A stretch of DNA of 64,000 bases, taken from Artemia franciscana (taxonomy: Eukaryota; Arthropoda; Branchiopoda; Anostraca; Artemiidae). The notes beneath the pieces are model-generated. The model was not told the origin of the DNA. It saw nothing but the letters and a program-made list of their open reading frames with translations, and did not search any database. The stretch's first letter is position 1. Each line of letters begins with the position of its first letter. Location: positions 26,598,715 through 26,662,714 of the forward strand of contig NC_088880.1 in assembly GCF_032884065.1 (NCBI RefSeq). Reading direction: 5' to 3'. Positions 1-12,609 of this stretch are shown in pieces. The position numbers and the translations under genes are program-made.

Positions 1-2902
1 AACAAATTTGGCTATATATTTCCACATTAGGGGGTGGAGGCCAACAGGTTTGTATGCAAATTGTGTTAGGTAAACAATTTTTTTAGAACAATTATTCTGC
101 AAACAATGAAGTAAGAATTGTTTTTTAACCACAATGTCTAAATACTTAAAGTATTTTATTTATTTAAATATTTTATTTAAAATTTATTTTTGTTTATTTT
201 AAATATTTTAAATTTTTTATTTATAATAAATTTTAAATTATTATATTTTACTAAATATTTTATTTAGTAAAATATTTATTTTTAACTAATAGTTAGTTAA
301 AAATTATTTATTTTTAACTAAATACTAAATATTTTATTTATAATAAATAGAAATATCAAATAATAAATAATAATAGAACAAAATTCCCATCCGTTCTCTA
401 TATAAAACGGAAAGTTGTGTAGTAATTTTTTTTGCATAAAATTTATCAAATAATAAATATGATAGTTTGATTGAAGATATAACTTTTGAAATAGTTATTA
501 AGCATAATGCTTAGACTTCAATAAAACTCAGATTTGAATTGTATTTTAGCATATTAATAAGACATAAGAGCTATATATTTACAAGTATAACATGAAATTA
601 TAATATAATATTTATGTTGTGCAACTGCTAAAGACAGAATTCATGGGACTCTAATCGAAGCTATTATTAACAATACATATCCAAAAAAGTAAAAATAAAA
701 ATAAAAAAAAGTCCCAAAAAGAGCCCTCCCTCTGACAGTTAAAACTATTATTTCATCAAAAACTGATATTGTAAACAATATCGTAAAAAAAGCATCTCGA
801 TCATGATGATAACTAAAAACCAGGAGTGCCGGTTCAAAATTGTAGGGAGGCAAAGATTATTTTGAAGATACACAAAAAATATTAAAATTGGGGGTCGGGG
901 ACAAGTTTTTATTTTTTCCAATGAAAACGCGAAAAAGGTAATTATCAAAATTTAGATGAAGTGGGGGTAAATGGCATTGGGAAGAACTTTTTTAAGTAAC
1001 ATGGGTAGAAATCGGTAATCTGTAGAATAATTACTGCGAACTGTAGAATATCGATGGAAAAAACATTTCGCTCAGAGAACATCCCGTACGAGAAGAGATG
1101 CTTATCCAGTTCAAGGGGTATCCTCCGCCAAAAAAAAAAATAAAAAGATATCTCTTTATTCTTTTTTTAAAAATTATCTAGCCATTTGTGTTCGTTTACT
1201 CCGTTAATTATTGTATTAAGAAATTGTCTAATGAACATTATATGCCAAAAACTTTGGATTCTTTATTATCAATTGTACTTTTATTACTGGTTTTGACCCT
1301 TCATAGCGTTTACACTACAATTTTCAAAAATTCGGTGGTTCCTTTACGTCAACCGTTTATGGGTGGCTGCGAAGGCAAATGGATTTAACCTCATCAAACA
1401 AACACCTGAGAAAACTGACAAAGAATAATACCACTGGTTTTTATTATAATATACCGAAGATATAGAAGAGTTGATTTGTAGAACTTTTTGTTTGAAGGAA
1501 TGAGATAATGTCATTGGGGGGGGGGATTTTTCACGAAGGAGTTTTCAACAGAGGGTAAATTTTCTGGGAAGAGAATTGTCTGTGGGGGAATTTACCGGGG
1601 GTGATTTTTCATTTACTTTTTAATTTAAAAATACGATCTTTATTAATAAACGGGGAAGATTCTCTGTGGGAGAGATTTTTCTAGGTGGAATTATCTGTGT
1701 GGGAATTTCCCGGAGATAGTTTTCCTTGACTCTCCTTTTTGAGATTACAGCATCATGCGACGGCTAAGCTAATTTATAATAAATGATATTTTAATTGCTA
1801 AAAAATTATTTTTCTTTTTTTCATAATTTTAGGGTATTAATTCCTATTTTTAGGGAGTTTCCATTAAAGTATGCAATGTTGGGAGTTATTTAAGCACTTT
1901 AACGCTAAAATCTAAAGAGGAAAGAAAATGGGAACTCTGATGTGATTTGGCTTGTGATCAGTTCATGTTTCCAATAGCTTAGAAATGGCTGTGAAAATAT
2001 CTGTGCCTTTTTAAAATTTAATGAAGATCTATAGAATAAATATATCTGAATTTAATTTATTTTTTATGTAATTTTTCCAATTCCGTAGAATTTGGAGAAA
2101 ATTTAACAAATTCAAAATTAACTTTGGTTTATGCTTAATATGTGTGATTCGCTTACAAGAACTTCCCTTGGTATTAGCAATGGATTGTTTTGTGAAAGTT
2201 GTTAACCTTGCTTTGAATATTTAGTTAACTTTGATTCCAGTAATCAAATAAGTCTTGCAATTAATAATGTGTTATCCTATTAGGGTTCTTACTAAATTCG
2301 ATCAATCAAATGGTGTAGTTTGATCAAAGTTAGCCCGAGTTTTCAATATTGGTAACAAAAATCGTAATAAAAATGAAAAATAAAGTAAATGTGTGGCTGG
2401 TGCCAAGAATAGTTATAGAACAAAGCATAAGAATATAATAATCTAGTACTAATATATTTATATTATTGATGTTAATAATAATATTTTGGTTAAACCAAAT
2501 GGAGATCTCAATATGGATCGCAAATTAGCATGGTATTCAGCAAGCACAGTCAGTGACGCCAATTGGAATTGGGGGGGGGCATTGGTCCTCCTTGCCCCCC
2601 TCCCTTCGATTTAAAAAATACTCTTTTTTGGTGTTTTCGTTGAAATTTTCTTTTTCAATGGCATTGCCCCCCCCCCATTCTTTGAAAAATACCCCCCCCC
2701 CGCCCCATCTATTCTTTGAAAATACCCCCTCCCCAACATTTTCGTTAATTGGGGCCACTGAGTTCAATTTTGACTTGTTGACTTTTTTCTTCTTAGATGT
2801 TTTCAGGTTGACATTGCTTTCTAGTTGCACTAATAAATGACCTTAAATAACTTTGAATGGGGCTTTGGTTGCCACTAAAACAATAATTTATCATATAACT
2901 AG
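1..2902. other. AT-rich non-coding stretch left of the first visible CaMKII exon
   Basis: No exon was recognised here; I looked for CaMKII kinase or regulatory-segment coding sequence and saw none. Positions 130-400 are a degenerate array of AAATATTTTATTTA-like units. Positions 1505-1735 hold G-rich units resembling GGGGGAATTTTCCG. Positions 2550-2760 hold C-rich low-complexity blocks. If the exon at 2903 is internal to CaMKII, this stretch is intron. Confidence 0.6.
1505..1735. repeat. G-rich degenerate tandem repeat
   Basis: Runs of 5 to 10 G alternate with ATTTTTC or AATTTTC and with TCTGTGGGGGAATTT-like words, roughly every 30-40 bp. A related array in the opposite orientation lies at 44758-44885. 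This is low-complexity sequence with no coding potential. Confidence 0.5.
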
Positions 2903-3121
2903 AGCAAGTGAATGTCACTGAGAACATTGCCACAGTAACACCGGCCCTCGCAGCTAAAGGGAGTGGCCTCTTTGCAAATGCCCTCTCTATGATGATGCCA
3001 CCAGCAAAACAAACTCCTCCTGCCACGCCTGTTCACAATGCTGCAACTTCAGTTGCTAACCTCATGCCTCCCCCATCACCGTCTAAGGGCGGTGTGAACA
3101 CTTCGGAGTCGAATCGTGCTG
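2903..3121 (+). CDS. CaMKII: CaMKII variable-linker exon, proline-rich, probable cassette
   Basis: Inferred linker exon of CaMKII, between the kinase/regulatory part and the hub. Acceptor AG is at 2901-2902 and donor G|GTGAGT at 3122. With these sites the exon is 219 bp, phase 1 at both ends, and splices in frame to the hub exon at 12610 (Ala codon G|CT, then RKQEV). The roughly 73 residues are low in complexity and rich in Ala, Pro, Ser and Thr, including MMMPPAKQTPPATP and LMPPPSPSKGG; the SPSK could be a phosphorylation site. Base composition is clearly less AT-rich than the flanks. CaMKII linkers are known to vary greatly and to be alternatively spliced, and a symmetric multiple-of-three exon fits that. 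The polypyrimidine tract before the acceptor is poor, and an alternative AG at 2903-2904 would break the symmetry. No residue-level match to a known linker is claimed. Confidence 0.65.
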
Positions 3122-3929
3122 GTGAGTGGCAGACTGAATGAATAGTGAGAAATGATAGTGGTTTTGTACTACTAATAACTGCTCGTAACTAGTGCACGAT
3201 TAGGTAGATATGCCTTTACGACTAATCAGTTTTGATTGTTAAACCTGTCTTAAGCCATCTATTCTTGTTTAACCTTGGATTGTAAAAATTTAATAGAGAA
3301 ATTTTAGTGATTATGACCCATAATTAACAGAAGAATGAATGTAACTTTTTTATCGTATTACCGTATCCTACTATATAACTGCAAGATGCTGTTAAATAGA
3401 GCATGACATAACATCTGTTCAGGAGAGTCATTTATGGGACGTACATACTGCACCACTAGTACCTTCCAGTAATACAGCATCACTGCAAGCTTGATTTTTG
3501 AAAATCTATACAAGCTATACAGTTGTGACAAACATTCTAGGGGACAAACGCCCTCCCCCCAGTTAACGTTGCAGTTGGGATGTAGGGAGGTGATTGTAAG
3601 TGATGCATTAGTTGTACGATTTAGGTGTAATTTGAAATACTTGCAGTCTCTCTTAACAATTAAATGAAAGATTTTTTGGTATGAAACTTGTGAATAAAAT
3701 TAAAAACTTGTTATTTCTATTATTGATAAGTTTTACCTTCGCTATAAATTGCCTCCTTAAATTTTCATTGAAACAACCTAACTGCAAGCTTAATTTCTAG
3801 TCCACAAATAAATAGTAGAGAAGGGATGAATGCATGAACATATAAAACCCATCTTAATCTCTAATTTAAAATGTGATTTTGGTTGTAAATAAAATATAAC
3901 TTAAAATATATAATCCTGTGTCCTTCAGA

Positions 3930-4160
3930 ACAGGTGATCGAGTCATGGGGTTGCTGATTGCCGGGTTTTGGACTGGGGTCAGCATTGGGACTCTGTAAGC
4001 TCAGCTACAGTCGACCCAGCTCTAATTTGATACCTGGAGAAATCTGGGGGGAAAACACGGGAATATTCGGATGATTTGACCCCAATCAGTCATAACGCTA
4101 CTGGCTGAAGGTAGATAATCGGGATGGGTACCTGAGCTACGCGGACCCTTGGTCAAATAT
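3930..4160 (+). mobile_element. SINE, diverged partial copy (body only)
   Basis: It shares several blocks with the copies at 4999-5292 and 62283-62590: GACTCTGTAAGCT, CAGAGTCGACCCAGCTCTAA (here with a mismatch) and ACCTGGAGAAATCTGGGG, then the CTGGCTGAAGG block. The tRNA-like head is degraded. Orientation is the same as the 4999 copy. Confidence 0.7.
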
Positions 4161-4915
4161 GTGAAAACGTCTAAAAAACGTTAAAAACATTTAAAAAAAG
4201 GCGATAGTTAGGATTTCATTTAAAGTTCACTTGAATTTGAATATGTCTGCTTCGCATTGTAACTATAATTTTGTCTTTAACAAGTCCGTATGGGTGATGG
4301 ATCTTGGATCAGGATTCCCCTGCGAGGAATTCTAATATTCTCGCGATTCTTTTTATTATATTTCTTATATCTATGTTTAATCAAGAGTGTTTGTGGGTAC
4401 TCAAAATTAAGCTTAACTAATCAAGCTATTTGACGTATAATTCTTAATGTGGCCCTTTAATATCAAAAACAGCTCATTTTTTATAAGACCGTATTTTTTT
4501 CTTCTTTTTCTTCGGCGAGCTACAGACTTGATCGTTACAATTGTTATAGTTCGAAAAGTATTTTAACGAAACTGTGTGGCTCAATATTAACCTTACTAGG
4601 TTGCAGCTATTGCTGTTCTTTTTTTTTCAGTATAGGTTTTTATATCCATCTTTATCTGAGGTAGTGAATGATAGTTTACATCAAATTACTACTTTAAAGT
4701 CATTTTAGTATTTTGCATGCAATGATTTCTTCGTTTTTCTATTTGTATTGATGCACGCCTGGGCTTTTTTTTTGTCTCTATTAAAAGTTAACACTTCCTA
4801 AGTATTGGAAAATTCCTTTACAGGAAAAAAAAGGGACACAAACAAGAAAAGCTGAATGTCATAATTGATTCACTAGAAAAAGCTTTGGAATCACCCCAAA
4901 AAATAAAAATGGTAA

Positions 4916-4916
<1 letters not shown>

Positions 4917-4998
<82 letters not shown>
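4917..4998. repeat. (TA)n microsatellite
   Basis: About 80 bp of uninterrupted TA dinucleotides directly abutting the SINE head at 4999. Confidence 0.97.
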
Positions 4999-4999
<1 letters not shown>

Positions 5000-5289
5000 C
5001 GCTGGATTCGGGATCCCTTGTCTGAGAGGACGCGGGTTCGAATCCCGGTGTACCCAATACTTTTTTTTGGGACGGGGGTCAGTGGCGTGACTCTGTAAGC
5101 TTAGCCAGAGTCGACCCAGCTCTAAATGGGTACCTGGAGAAATCTGGGGAAGGTAAACAGGAAGGGTCTGCGAAAGCACAGGATGACTGGCCCCCGACCC
5201 CCCCATTGCACTTCCTGGCTGAAGGGCCAAGAAACGTAGATCAGCACTGCCGGCACGGACTGTAAAGTCTAATGCCGTATCCTTTACCT

Positions 5290-5292
<3 letters not shown>
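4999..5292 (+). mobile_element. SINE with tRNA-like head
   Basis: The left part ends in GGTTCGAATCCCGGTGTACC, which contains an exact RNA polymerase III box B (GGTTCGAATCC). A tRNA-unrelated body follows: GGGACGGGGGTCAGTGGCG, then CAGAGTCGACCCAGCTCTAA, then ACCTGGAGAAATCTGGGG. The 3' end contains TGTAAAGTCTAATGCCGTAT and CCTTTACCTC, then runs into (TA)n. The 5' third including box A is missing relative to the 62 kb copy. Long (TA)n tracts lie on both sides, so either it inserted into a microsatellite or its tail seeded one. Confidence 0.85.
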
Positions 5293-5362
<70 letters not shown>

Positions 5363-5379
5363 ATATATATATATATATA
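5292..5379. repeat. (TA)n microsatellite
   Basis: About 88 bp of TA dinucleotides with one C interruption near 5361, immediately 3' of the SINE. Confidence 0.97.
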
Positions 5380-5849
5380 ATGATTATATATGATATATAT
5401 AATATGGTGTTGTTTTTGCACCTTGGCTCGAAAATCTGTTTTTTGGCATGTATCTAATTATTTTCCCCTTCCACAACTTTTTTATATGTTATTTTGAAAT
5501 TTTATTTTGTTTGAATGAAGTTACTGCCCTAACAGTTTTGCTGTTTGTACGCATGAGCTTTACCATGTTTAAGCATGAAATTACTTGATCTAATTAGGGG
5601 AGAGGATCTTTTAAAAACAATGGTGAAAACTTGTGTTTTTCTGGTGTTGCTGCCTTTTCCCCTGTTTGTATTTCTGTCTCTATTTGTGTGCACATGGTAC
5701 ATGGTTAGTGGTGTGGTTCCTGTTTGTTTCAGCTGTTTCGACCGACACGGGACCAACCACTCATATGCTGCTATTTCTGAAAAATTATATCTGGCCAACT
5801 TAGGATTAGTCAAATGAGCAACTCATTTGACGCTGAACCACATACTCAT

Positions 5850-6016
5850 GGTTGCCACCCGTTGAGAGAAAAAATCACTGTATTTTAGTGATTTTTTGGT
5901 TATATAGTGATTTTCTTCAATGATGTAGTGATTTATGCGCTAATTTAAGGATTTCTTTGTCAAGGTAATATGAGAAATCCTCAGAAATAGTTATAAATCA
6001 CTAGGGGTGGCAACTG
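5850..6016. mobile_element. MITE-like element with GTTGCCACCC terminal inverted repeats
   Basis: GGTTGCCACCC near 5850 is matched by GGGTGGCAAC near 6006. Internal ATCACT/AGTGATT words repeat several times. The total is about 165 bp and non-coding. The GGGTGGCAAC terminus resembles some hAT-type non-autonomous elements. No clean target-site duplication was seen. Confidence 0.45.
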
Positions 6017-6359
6017 GAGGAACCCTGGCGCTTGGCCGTATTGCTTTACAGTAATAGTCCTTGCCATTGTTTATTCACTGGGTGCGATATGCTGCTAATC
6101 ACGTTGTAATTGAGAAGTTGTGGATTTTTTTGGGGGGTGAAAGGGTATATCAAACCCCTCTGGTAGGAAATTAACTTTTTAACGTACAAAGCTAAGAGCT
6201 GATTAAGCTCTTGAAGTTAAGATCTGAAAAAAATTGAAAGTCAATTTAGCAGACCTGGCTTCAGTGTCTGTTGACATTATTCAGTCAATTGACCGCCTTT
6301 GACGAGCCATAAAACACTATTAACCACATAACATACTATTGGCAAATATTCCTTCGGAA

Positions 6360-6870
6360 AAAGTCACACAGTGTATCATTAATGTGAGTTTCTTTGACAT
6401 ATAATCTTTCAAGTTTGATTTTCATACTTTACTCTCTTCTCTTCCTCTCTTTTCTCTTCCTCTCGTTGTCTTCTTTCATATCTTTCCCGAGTGTTTTCTG
6501 TTTGTATCGCACACTAATCAAAACTCCGAAAAAGGTCACCTCTTGAACTGGATTCCCTGATAATTAAGCGTAAGACAAAACACATTGGTTAGACCTGTGC
6601 AAAGTATTTGTCTTTGACCGTAAAATAGGGTACACCGTCAATCTATCATTAATACAATGTATGTTTAGCTTACACTATTTCAAGTTTGATCTTCTATGTT
6701 TAACTTTTTCACAGTTGTCTCTCTTTCTCTGTTTGTCTTCCTTCAAATATTTCCTTTTTTTCTGTACATACTTATCAAAACTCTAGAAAACGGTCAGTTC
6801 TTGAACTAAAATTGCTTTTAGGGGAATTTCAGACAATAGAACCTGTAAATTTCCACACGTGATTGTATCT
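6360..6870. repeat. Degenerate tandem duplication, period about 300 bp
   Basis: The order TATCATTAAT, TTTCAAGTTTGAT, a CT-rich block, AATCAAAACTC, GGTCA..TCTTGAACT, then a block containing TAGAC and GTAAAATAG or TTTAAAATAGTG occurs twice, starting near 6375 and 6645. The copies are clearly diverged. Confidence 0.55.
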
Positions 6871-9377
6871 TAGACTTTAAAATAGTGCAATTCCACAATT
6901 TGAGAGAAGAGCGTAAGGATTATTGCCACAAAATCATTGCGCTACAGAAAAGTAGTAAATGACTTCTGCCATTTTCTGCCACAAAAAAGAACCGCTTTCT
7001 GCTGTGTCCCAAGAAACAATCCTAACCTGAATAGGACCAAAATACAATCGTGGAAAGCTCCTAGATTTCAGATTTTAGGCAATTGATTTTGAAATGTCAA
7101 AGATAATTTTATAATCTTCTGGAAATATTTGTAGAAAATTTTTAATCTCCTGGTTTTAAAGATGTATTAATTTTTTGTGTTCCAGTTTGCTGTTTCTCAC
7201 GTATTTGTTTAATTATTACTTATTAAAAAATAACGTTAAGCAAAACGCTTTTCATATTAGATTAAAACGCTTAGCGCGACACAAATCACCGAACAAAATG
7301 CAAGAAATGGGCAAAAAGAGAAAACCGAATAAATGGAAACATAGAAAAAATAATCTCGTTTAAATAGAGCGTTTAATTCTGACTACGAACTGGTTTACGC
7401 TAAGCTCTGTAGCGCATAATTCTCACGTGAGAAAAATTGACTTGGCTTAGTGATCATGTAATAGAACATACAAGGAAGTTACAGGTTCTCAGAAGGTTGA
7501 TCATCCGATTGATGACCACGCGTTTTACTTGTTTAAAAATGTGTGCTATTATTAATATGAAATCACCGAGCATTCCATATCCCTGTTGATGCTTTTAGGT
7601 GCCACAAGGCTTCTGCTTAAGCTTAACGACTAATTCAAATCCTAACCTAATATTAAGGATTCAGATGATCTAATTGACAAGTAAAAACCCCAGTGTCACA
7701 TCACCAAACGTCACAACGTCATAAAAATCCAAGTGTCAAGCAGAACAGTCTAAAGCTTCTCGCAAATAAAGTGGATGCGATGAATGGCATTACTAAAATC
7801 CGTATTTTTAGGGATATGTATTTTAAACTGAGCTTGTTCTTTTAAGCACGCTACTAATACGCTCGGAACAGATCATTTAAACTCTTAAGATCACTGACTT
7901 TTACTTGCCCTATTAACATCAAAATGTGCTGCCATCTACCAGTACAAATCCAAATAAGTGTTTGGGCCATAGATTTATAATCTGAATAAATTTCCAAATA
8001 ATATAAAAAATGGATTAGGTGTTGGTGAAGAGCCACCACGCATCTAACAAGAATGTTTTACAATATATTGATAATATATGATAATTACAAGAATGGCAAG
8101 AACGTTGCCAACAATGGCAGAAGACCTGACGAACCGTTTTTAGGTGGCATAGAAGAAAAAGCTTGGGCTTGCTCACGAAAACTTTTTACAAGTTAATAGT
8201 TCTACGGTTTGGACCTGCAACTACAAGATGAAAAGATATAAAATTAGCCTTTATTTCCGATATTTTGTGTTTCTATAAGTTGCGTCAATCTTGTATAGCA
8301 CTCTGATTCGTTAACTACTGGGTATAGTAAATACAAACACTCTTGTATTAAGCGTCGAAAAGTCGCCAGATATAAGATACACATATACTGAATTGGTAGA
8401 ACAAACATAGTAGTCACAATTACGCGGTCGCGTATTTTATAGCGGAAATTTTTAAGCCCTGTTTATTTCATTGTCAGAAGCAAAATTTGTAGTTTGGAGA
8501 ACGCAAGCTTTGCTGTAGTTTTTAGGATGCTATAGTGGTTAGCAAGGCCGTTTCCATATTTATCCAACTCGTGAAAACGTAACCCTACCCCCTCCCCTCG
8601 AAAAATATCCTGGATACGACCATGTTGGCCAGGGGCGTTTAGAATTTCTTGTCCCGGGGTAGGTCTATGCCGAAACCGAATAGGGAAATGGCTCGTTATT
8701 TGAAAGCAATTTCGCACCTTAAAAACTGTGGATCATTTTTTTTCTCTCAAGTTTGTCACTTTGCAGCTTTGTAACTAACTTTGGCCTGTTTTTTCTTTCT
8801 TTGCTTTGCTTTCGATCCCGCCTCCGTTCGCAAAGAAGATTTAAGATTGGTTTACCCAGTGAAGAACGCTTCTCAGAATTCACCATCAGCAACAGGTAGG
8901 ACTCAATTTGAGTAACTGTACTCTTTATATAATAATTAGATGATTTTGACGTTTTTTTTGCGTTACAATGTCTACCGCAGCCAGTAATAATCTGCCGCGA
9001 GATTATTATCCTTTTCAACAGGCAAGAATTCTGTACTGACAACTTAATAACAATCTAAATTAATAACAATTAACTATATTACTATTACTGATAATATAAA
9101 TGGCTTTTTAAATGTCTTAGTCCTAAAATGACTCACAATTACACATTCTGCCTCTTACATGGTCATAAAAAGCAAGAGGTATTAGCATTTTAATTTTTTC
9201 TGCACCTATAATTCAAAGATGTCTCCTCGTTAGCCGAATAAAGCATTTCCTAAATGGCCGTAATAGATCTCTTTATTAAGTGGTTATTGCCCAAAGCTTT
9301 GGCTTCTCGAAAATGCTCTTTTTAGGTTTAGAAAGGTAGTCAAGATAAATAGTTAGATTTCAAATACAGTTATTTAT

Positions 9378-9612
9378 TTAGTCACTGGCGGATCCAGGGA
9401 GCCGAGGGGGTCCCCGCCTCCTCCCCCAAAATTTTTCTGGTGCTCTCATTCCTTGCTTTTTCACTTTTTCAAAATAAATTTGTCCAGTTGGTCAATTATT
9501 TTCACCTTTGTCACATTGCCCCCCCCCCCAGAAAAAAATTTGCTTATTGGTGCCCTTGTCACATTAGCCCCCACCCCCTCCAGATTTTTCTCTTGATCTG
9601 CCTCTGTGTATA
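9378..9612 (+). repeat. Small dispersed repeat (GGCGGATCC family)
   Basis: It starts with CTGGCGGATCCAGGG and contains TTGGTCAATTATTTTCACC and two C-rich blocks each followed by AGATTTTT or AGAAAAAAAT. A related copy lies in the opposite orientation at 23190-23352, sharing GGTCAATTATT and CCTTGTCAC. Non-coding and probably a short non-autonomous element. Confidence 0.5.
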
Positions 9613-10499
9613 GTTACATATAACTGGATATTAGTCAGGCAGTCGGATAAATCGTGCAACCTCATTACTCATTAGATATGCCCTAGCTCACCTTGGAATG
9701 AATATGCATAGCTGACAAAACATTAGGTGTTTTAATTATATAAGTATATAATGATATAAATGTTATATAATAATTATATTTTTTCAAATATTTATTATTT
9801 TAATATAATTTTATAAATATATTAACATTATATGTATGTATACAATTGTATTAATAAATGAATGTTTCATTATATCTTCTTCATTGACTGGTCTTGTTTC
9901 CTTCGCATTTGTGTCATACTCCCCCTTTTCTTCTTTTTTTTGTGATCTGTATGCATTGTTTGTTTGTTTTCACATTTTTAGAATTTCATCTCTTTTCTTT
10001 TATAGTTTCACTTTTTCGAGGTATTCCTTAGTTTTGCATGTTACTTAAGTTCTTGTTCCATTTTAATAGTGATAATAAAAGAAAAATATAATTAAAATCA
10101 AAATGATTTGATATGAAGGATATTCAGCCATATACAATGTGTATTAAAATAAAACGGAAATCGACATCAACAATGTTTATAAATAACCTCATAACACCAA
10201 AATTACCTTTTTTTTTTACCAATTTTATTTTCATGAATTATTTACAAAAATCTTTGGTATGCATATCTGGCAGATGTAAATACGGTACCTTCTTTTTTCA
10301 GTTTGTAGAGTTATATAGATGGGGTTGTCTGTCAATACTTAGGTATCATCTAAGATATACGTTAGAGTTATTATCAAAATAGTTGTCTGTCTCCTTGTTA
10401 CATTGCTATAGGGTTTTTTTTCAATTAGTTTTGCTAATCTTTTGTTTGTTGGGTGGATTTACTTACATTGGGCAATCAGTGACACATCAAAGTAGTCGT

Positions 10500-11130
10500 G
10501 ATCGTGACCACCTAGTAAAGAGTGATGCTCGTCAAAATTAATCGCCCATATACTGTCATCAAAACAATTCGGAAATTTTTTAACTTGAAAATTAAGGTGA
10601 TCCGGTGGCTTAAAAGCCATTTTCCGAGCTTCAGTGTCGACTGACCGTCAGAGAGACAAAGGGGCCCATTAATGAATTCTTCTATTGAGCTAGCCATCAT
10701 AAAGAGGTGGTGAGAATTTGTGGTTTGACTAAAAAGATAGTGAAGTTGTATGTCCATTTTGTCGGCAAGCTTGTCAATCAAAGCGGATGAAATCACAGGG
10801 AACTCCCAAAGCGGCTAAATTGCTCAAATGAAAATCGCTCGAGCTGATTTTTAGTGTTTTTCCTGCAGGCATGCTAAAACATTTTTAGTGACTGCCGTTT
10901 CCTGAAAATTACGCTCCTTTTAGTGAAAAAAACCCAACAAATTTGCACTTTCCAATGCTGTAAGCTTCATTAAAACTGAATATTTCTATCTCCAGGACAA
11001 AACGTGAGAAGTTAGATAGTTTCTCTACTATTTCCCAGAGTTGTTGGTTTTTATTTTCCCATCATTTATTTGGATCTCTTATCCAAGATCCACAACTTAT
11101 GGCAAGATCGCGTAATCAATCCTAAATAAT
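10500..11130 (+). repeat. Dispersed repeat family copy 1
   Basis: It shares, in the same order, GACAAAGGG, GAATTTGTGGTTTGACTA, GTCGGCAAG, GGGAACTCCCAAAG, AAATTGCTCAAATG, CTGATTTTTAG, TTCATTAAAACTGAATAT, ATCTC..G.CA and TTATTTGGATC with copies at 29790-30330 and 55780-56370. All three lie in the + orientation. There is no coding signature; it is probably a degraded transposon. Confidence 0.7.
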
Positions 11131-11535
11131 TTAGCCACACAAACTAAAAAAATTTATAATGGATGAAATTGAGTGATCTTTTAATGTACCGTGTCACCTC
11201 AAACATACAAAATAATCCATAATGCAAATCTTTTGTGTTAGTGTTTATTAGCTTGTGACATTTTTTTCAACCTTTTTTTCGTTTTCTGTTAATGATTAAT
11301 ATCAGTCTTTGTATTATTTCCTCTATCGTTATGGGTTTTTAATATTATTGTCAGATGATCAAAAAATGATTATTTTATTGATTTTTATATTGCTGTTATT
11401 TTGCCTAAAATACGGAATACAGACATGTGCGCAGACTATGGCATAATGATTTTACGATTTAGTGTCATAAAAAATTATTTATGCTCAGTTATGCTGCCCA
11501 AGGGAAGTACAACTTTTTGAAATTCAGGGAACCGT

Positions 11536-11538
<3 letters not shown>

Positions 11539-11584
<46 letters not shown>
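11539..11584. repeat. Poly(T) tract
   Basis: About 46 consecutive T in the CaMKII intron. On the minus strand this would be a poly(A) tail, but I recognise no retroelement body beside it. Confidence 0.95.
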
Positions 11585-11585
<1 letters not shown>

Positions 11586-12609
11586 ACCTTAAATCTATTA
11601 TACGCGTCTAAAATAAGCAAGATTCTTTAAGGAAGAGATGTCATTCATGCTGAAAATAGGATAAAGTTAGGATCCTATGTAACGTAAACACAAAACTTTG
11701 AGGAAGTAGACAGATGGCGTATCTCCAATTGTACAATATGAGCTAAAAACTGCTGTGACGTCATGTTTAAAAAAGGCCTTTAACAAAAGCCCATATCTCG
11801 CTAGGCTACTACTGACTGTTGCTTAATTTGGGCCTACAGATGAGAGCAAAATAAAAAAGTATACAGTAATCAATTTTGGGGATTTGTTATGCACTGTTGC
11901 ATGACGGTATTTTTTTTCTTCGGGAACTTTTTGAGTTTCCACTCTTGTTTCCTGTACTCTTATCATCTCTTCATATATTCCACCTAACATACTTTTAATT
12001 TTGGGTAAGGGGGGGTCTATGCAGAATATGTAATGGATAACTCTTCTATCAGTTTTATACTTGCCCTTGGGTATAAGATAATATAAACATGCTGTAGGTG
12101 TTTTCTATTTTATTTAGGACAATTCTCTCCTGTTTTGCGCTATATGAATATATGCCTCCCAAACAAACGAAAAGGTTTAAGTGGATGTTACCCAGTAAAG
12201 TAAAGGTTTTTATGGATTCTGATAATATTTTGAAACAATAACATTGATTAATAACGTTCGAGATTAGTTTAATCGTCTCCTGCCTTCTCTTCCTCCTGAT
12301 TCCTAGAAAAAGGTAGTCAATGTGTTTGGCTATCATTTAACTCTTTTTGTAATACTGAGTAAGGACTTTGAACTATGGTCTGAAGTATTTACTGAGTCTT
12401 TGGCTATCATTTGTCAGGCTAAATTTCAGGGATTAAAAATTGAGCTTCCGGGAAATCTTAAATTGTGAGCCCAAGCCTGGTCGTACAATATCAAGAATAG
12501 GTGGGATAAGGTCTCCTACCTTCTCTCCCTGATTCCCAATGAGGTATTAGTGGATCGTGACACTTAATCGTTAAATCGAGGGAATTGTATTTTCTTTCTC
12601 TCTTTCCAG

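Larger units (their letters stand above)
3122..12609 (+). other. CaMKII intron between linker and first hub exon
   Basis: A GT...AG intron of about 9.5 kb (GTGAGT donor; TTTCCAG acceptor ending at 12609). It contains SINE copies (3930-4160 and 4999-5292), (TA)n tracts, a MITE-like element (5850-6016), a degenerate tandem duplication (6360-6870), a small dispersed repeat (9378-9612), a dispersed repeat (10500-11130) and a poly(T) run (11539-11584). I saw no further linker exon in phase 1, though very short cassettes would be easy to miss by eye. Confidence 0.7.

Noticed and set aside
2537..2840. Overlapping open frames on both strands.
   Set aside because: They are produced by poly(C)/poly(G) runs and low-complexity sequence, and show no domain.
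4824..4911. A possible exon after TTTACAG, reading [20 protein letters not shown] in one frame, followed by GTAATG.
   Set aside because: It needs phase 2 at its start and ends in phase 0, so it cannot splice between the CaMKII phase-1 exons, and it has no family resemblance.
4999..5060. Possible tRNA gene, because of a perfect box B.
   Set aside because: Box A and the acceptor stem are absent, and the sequence continues into a SINE body shared with other copies.
4859..5457. Open frames with long YIYIYI runs (also at 15033-15317, 52071-52400 and 56441-56632).
   Set aside because: They are translations of (TA)n microsatellites.
5529..5817. Open frames on both strands, about 80-94 codons.
   Set aside because: The hydrophobic + strand frame has no recognised family, no splice context and lies between a microsatellite and a MITE-like element.
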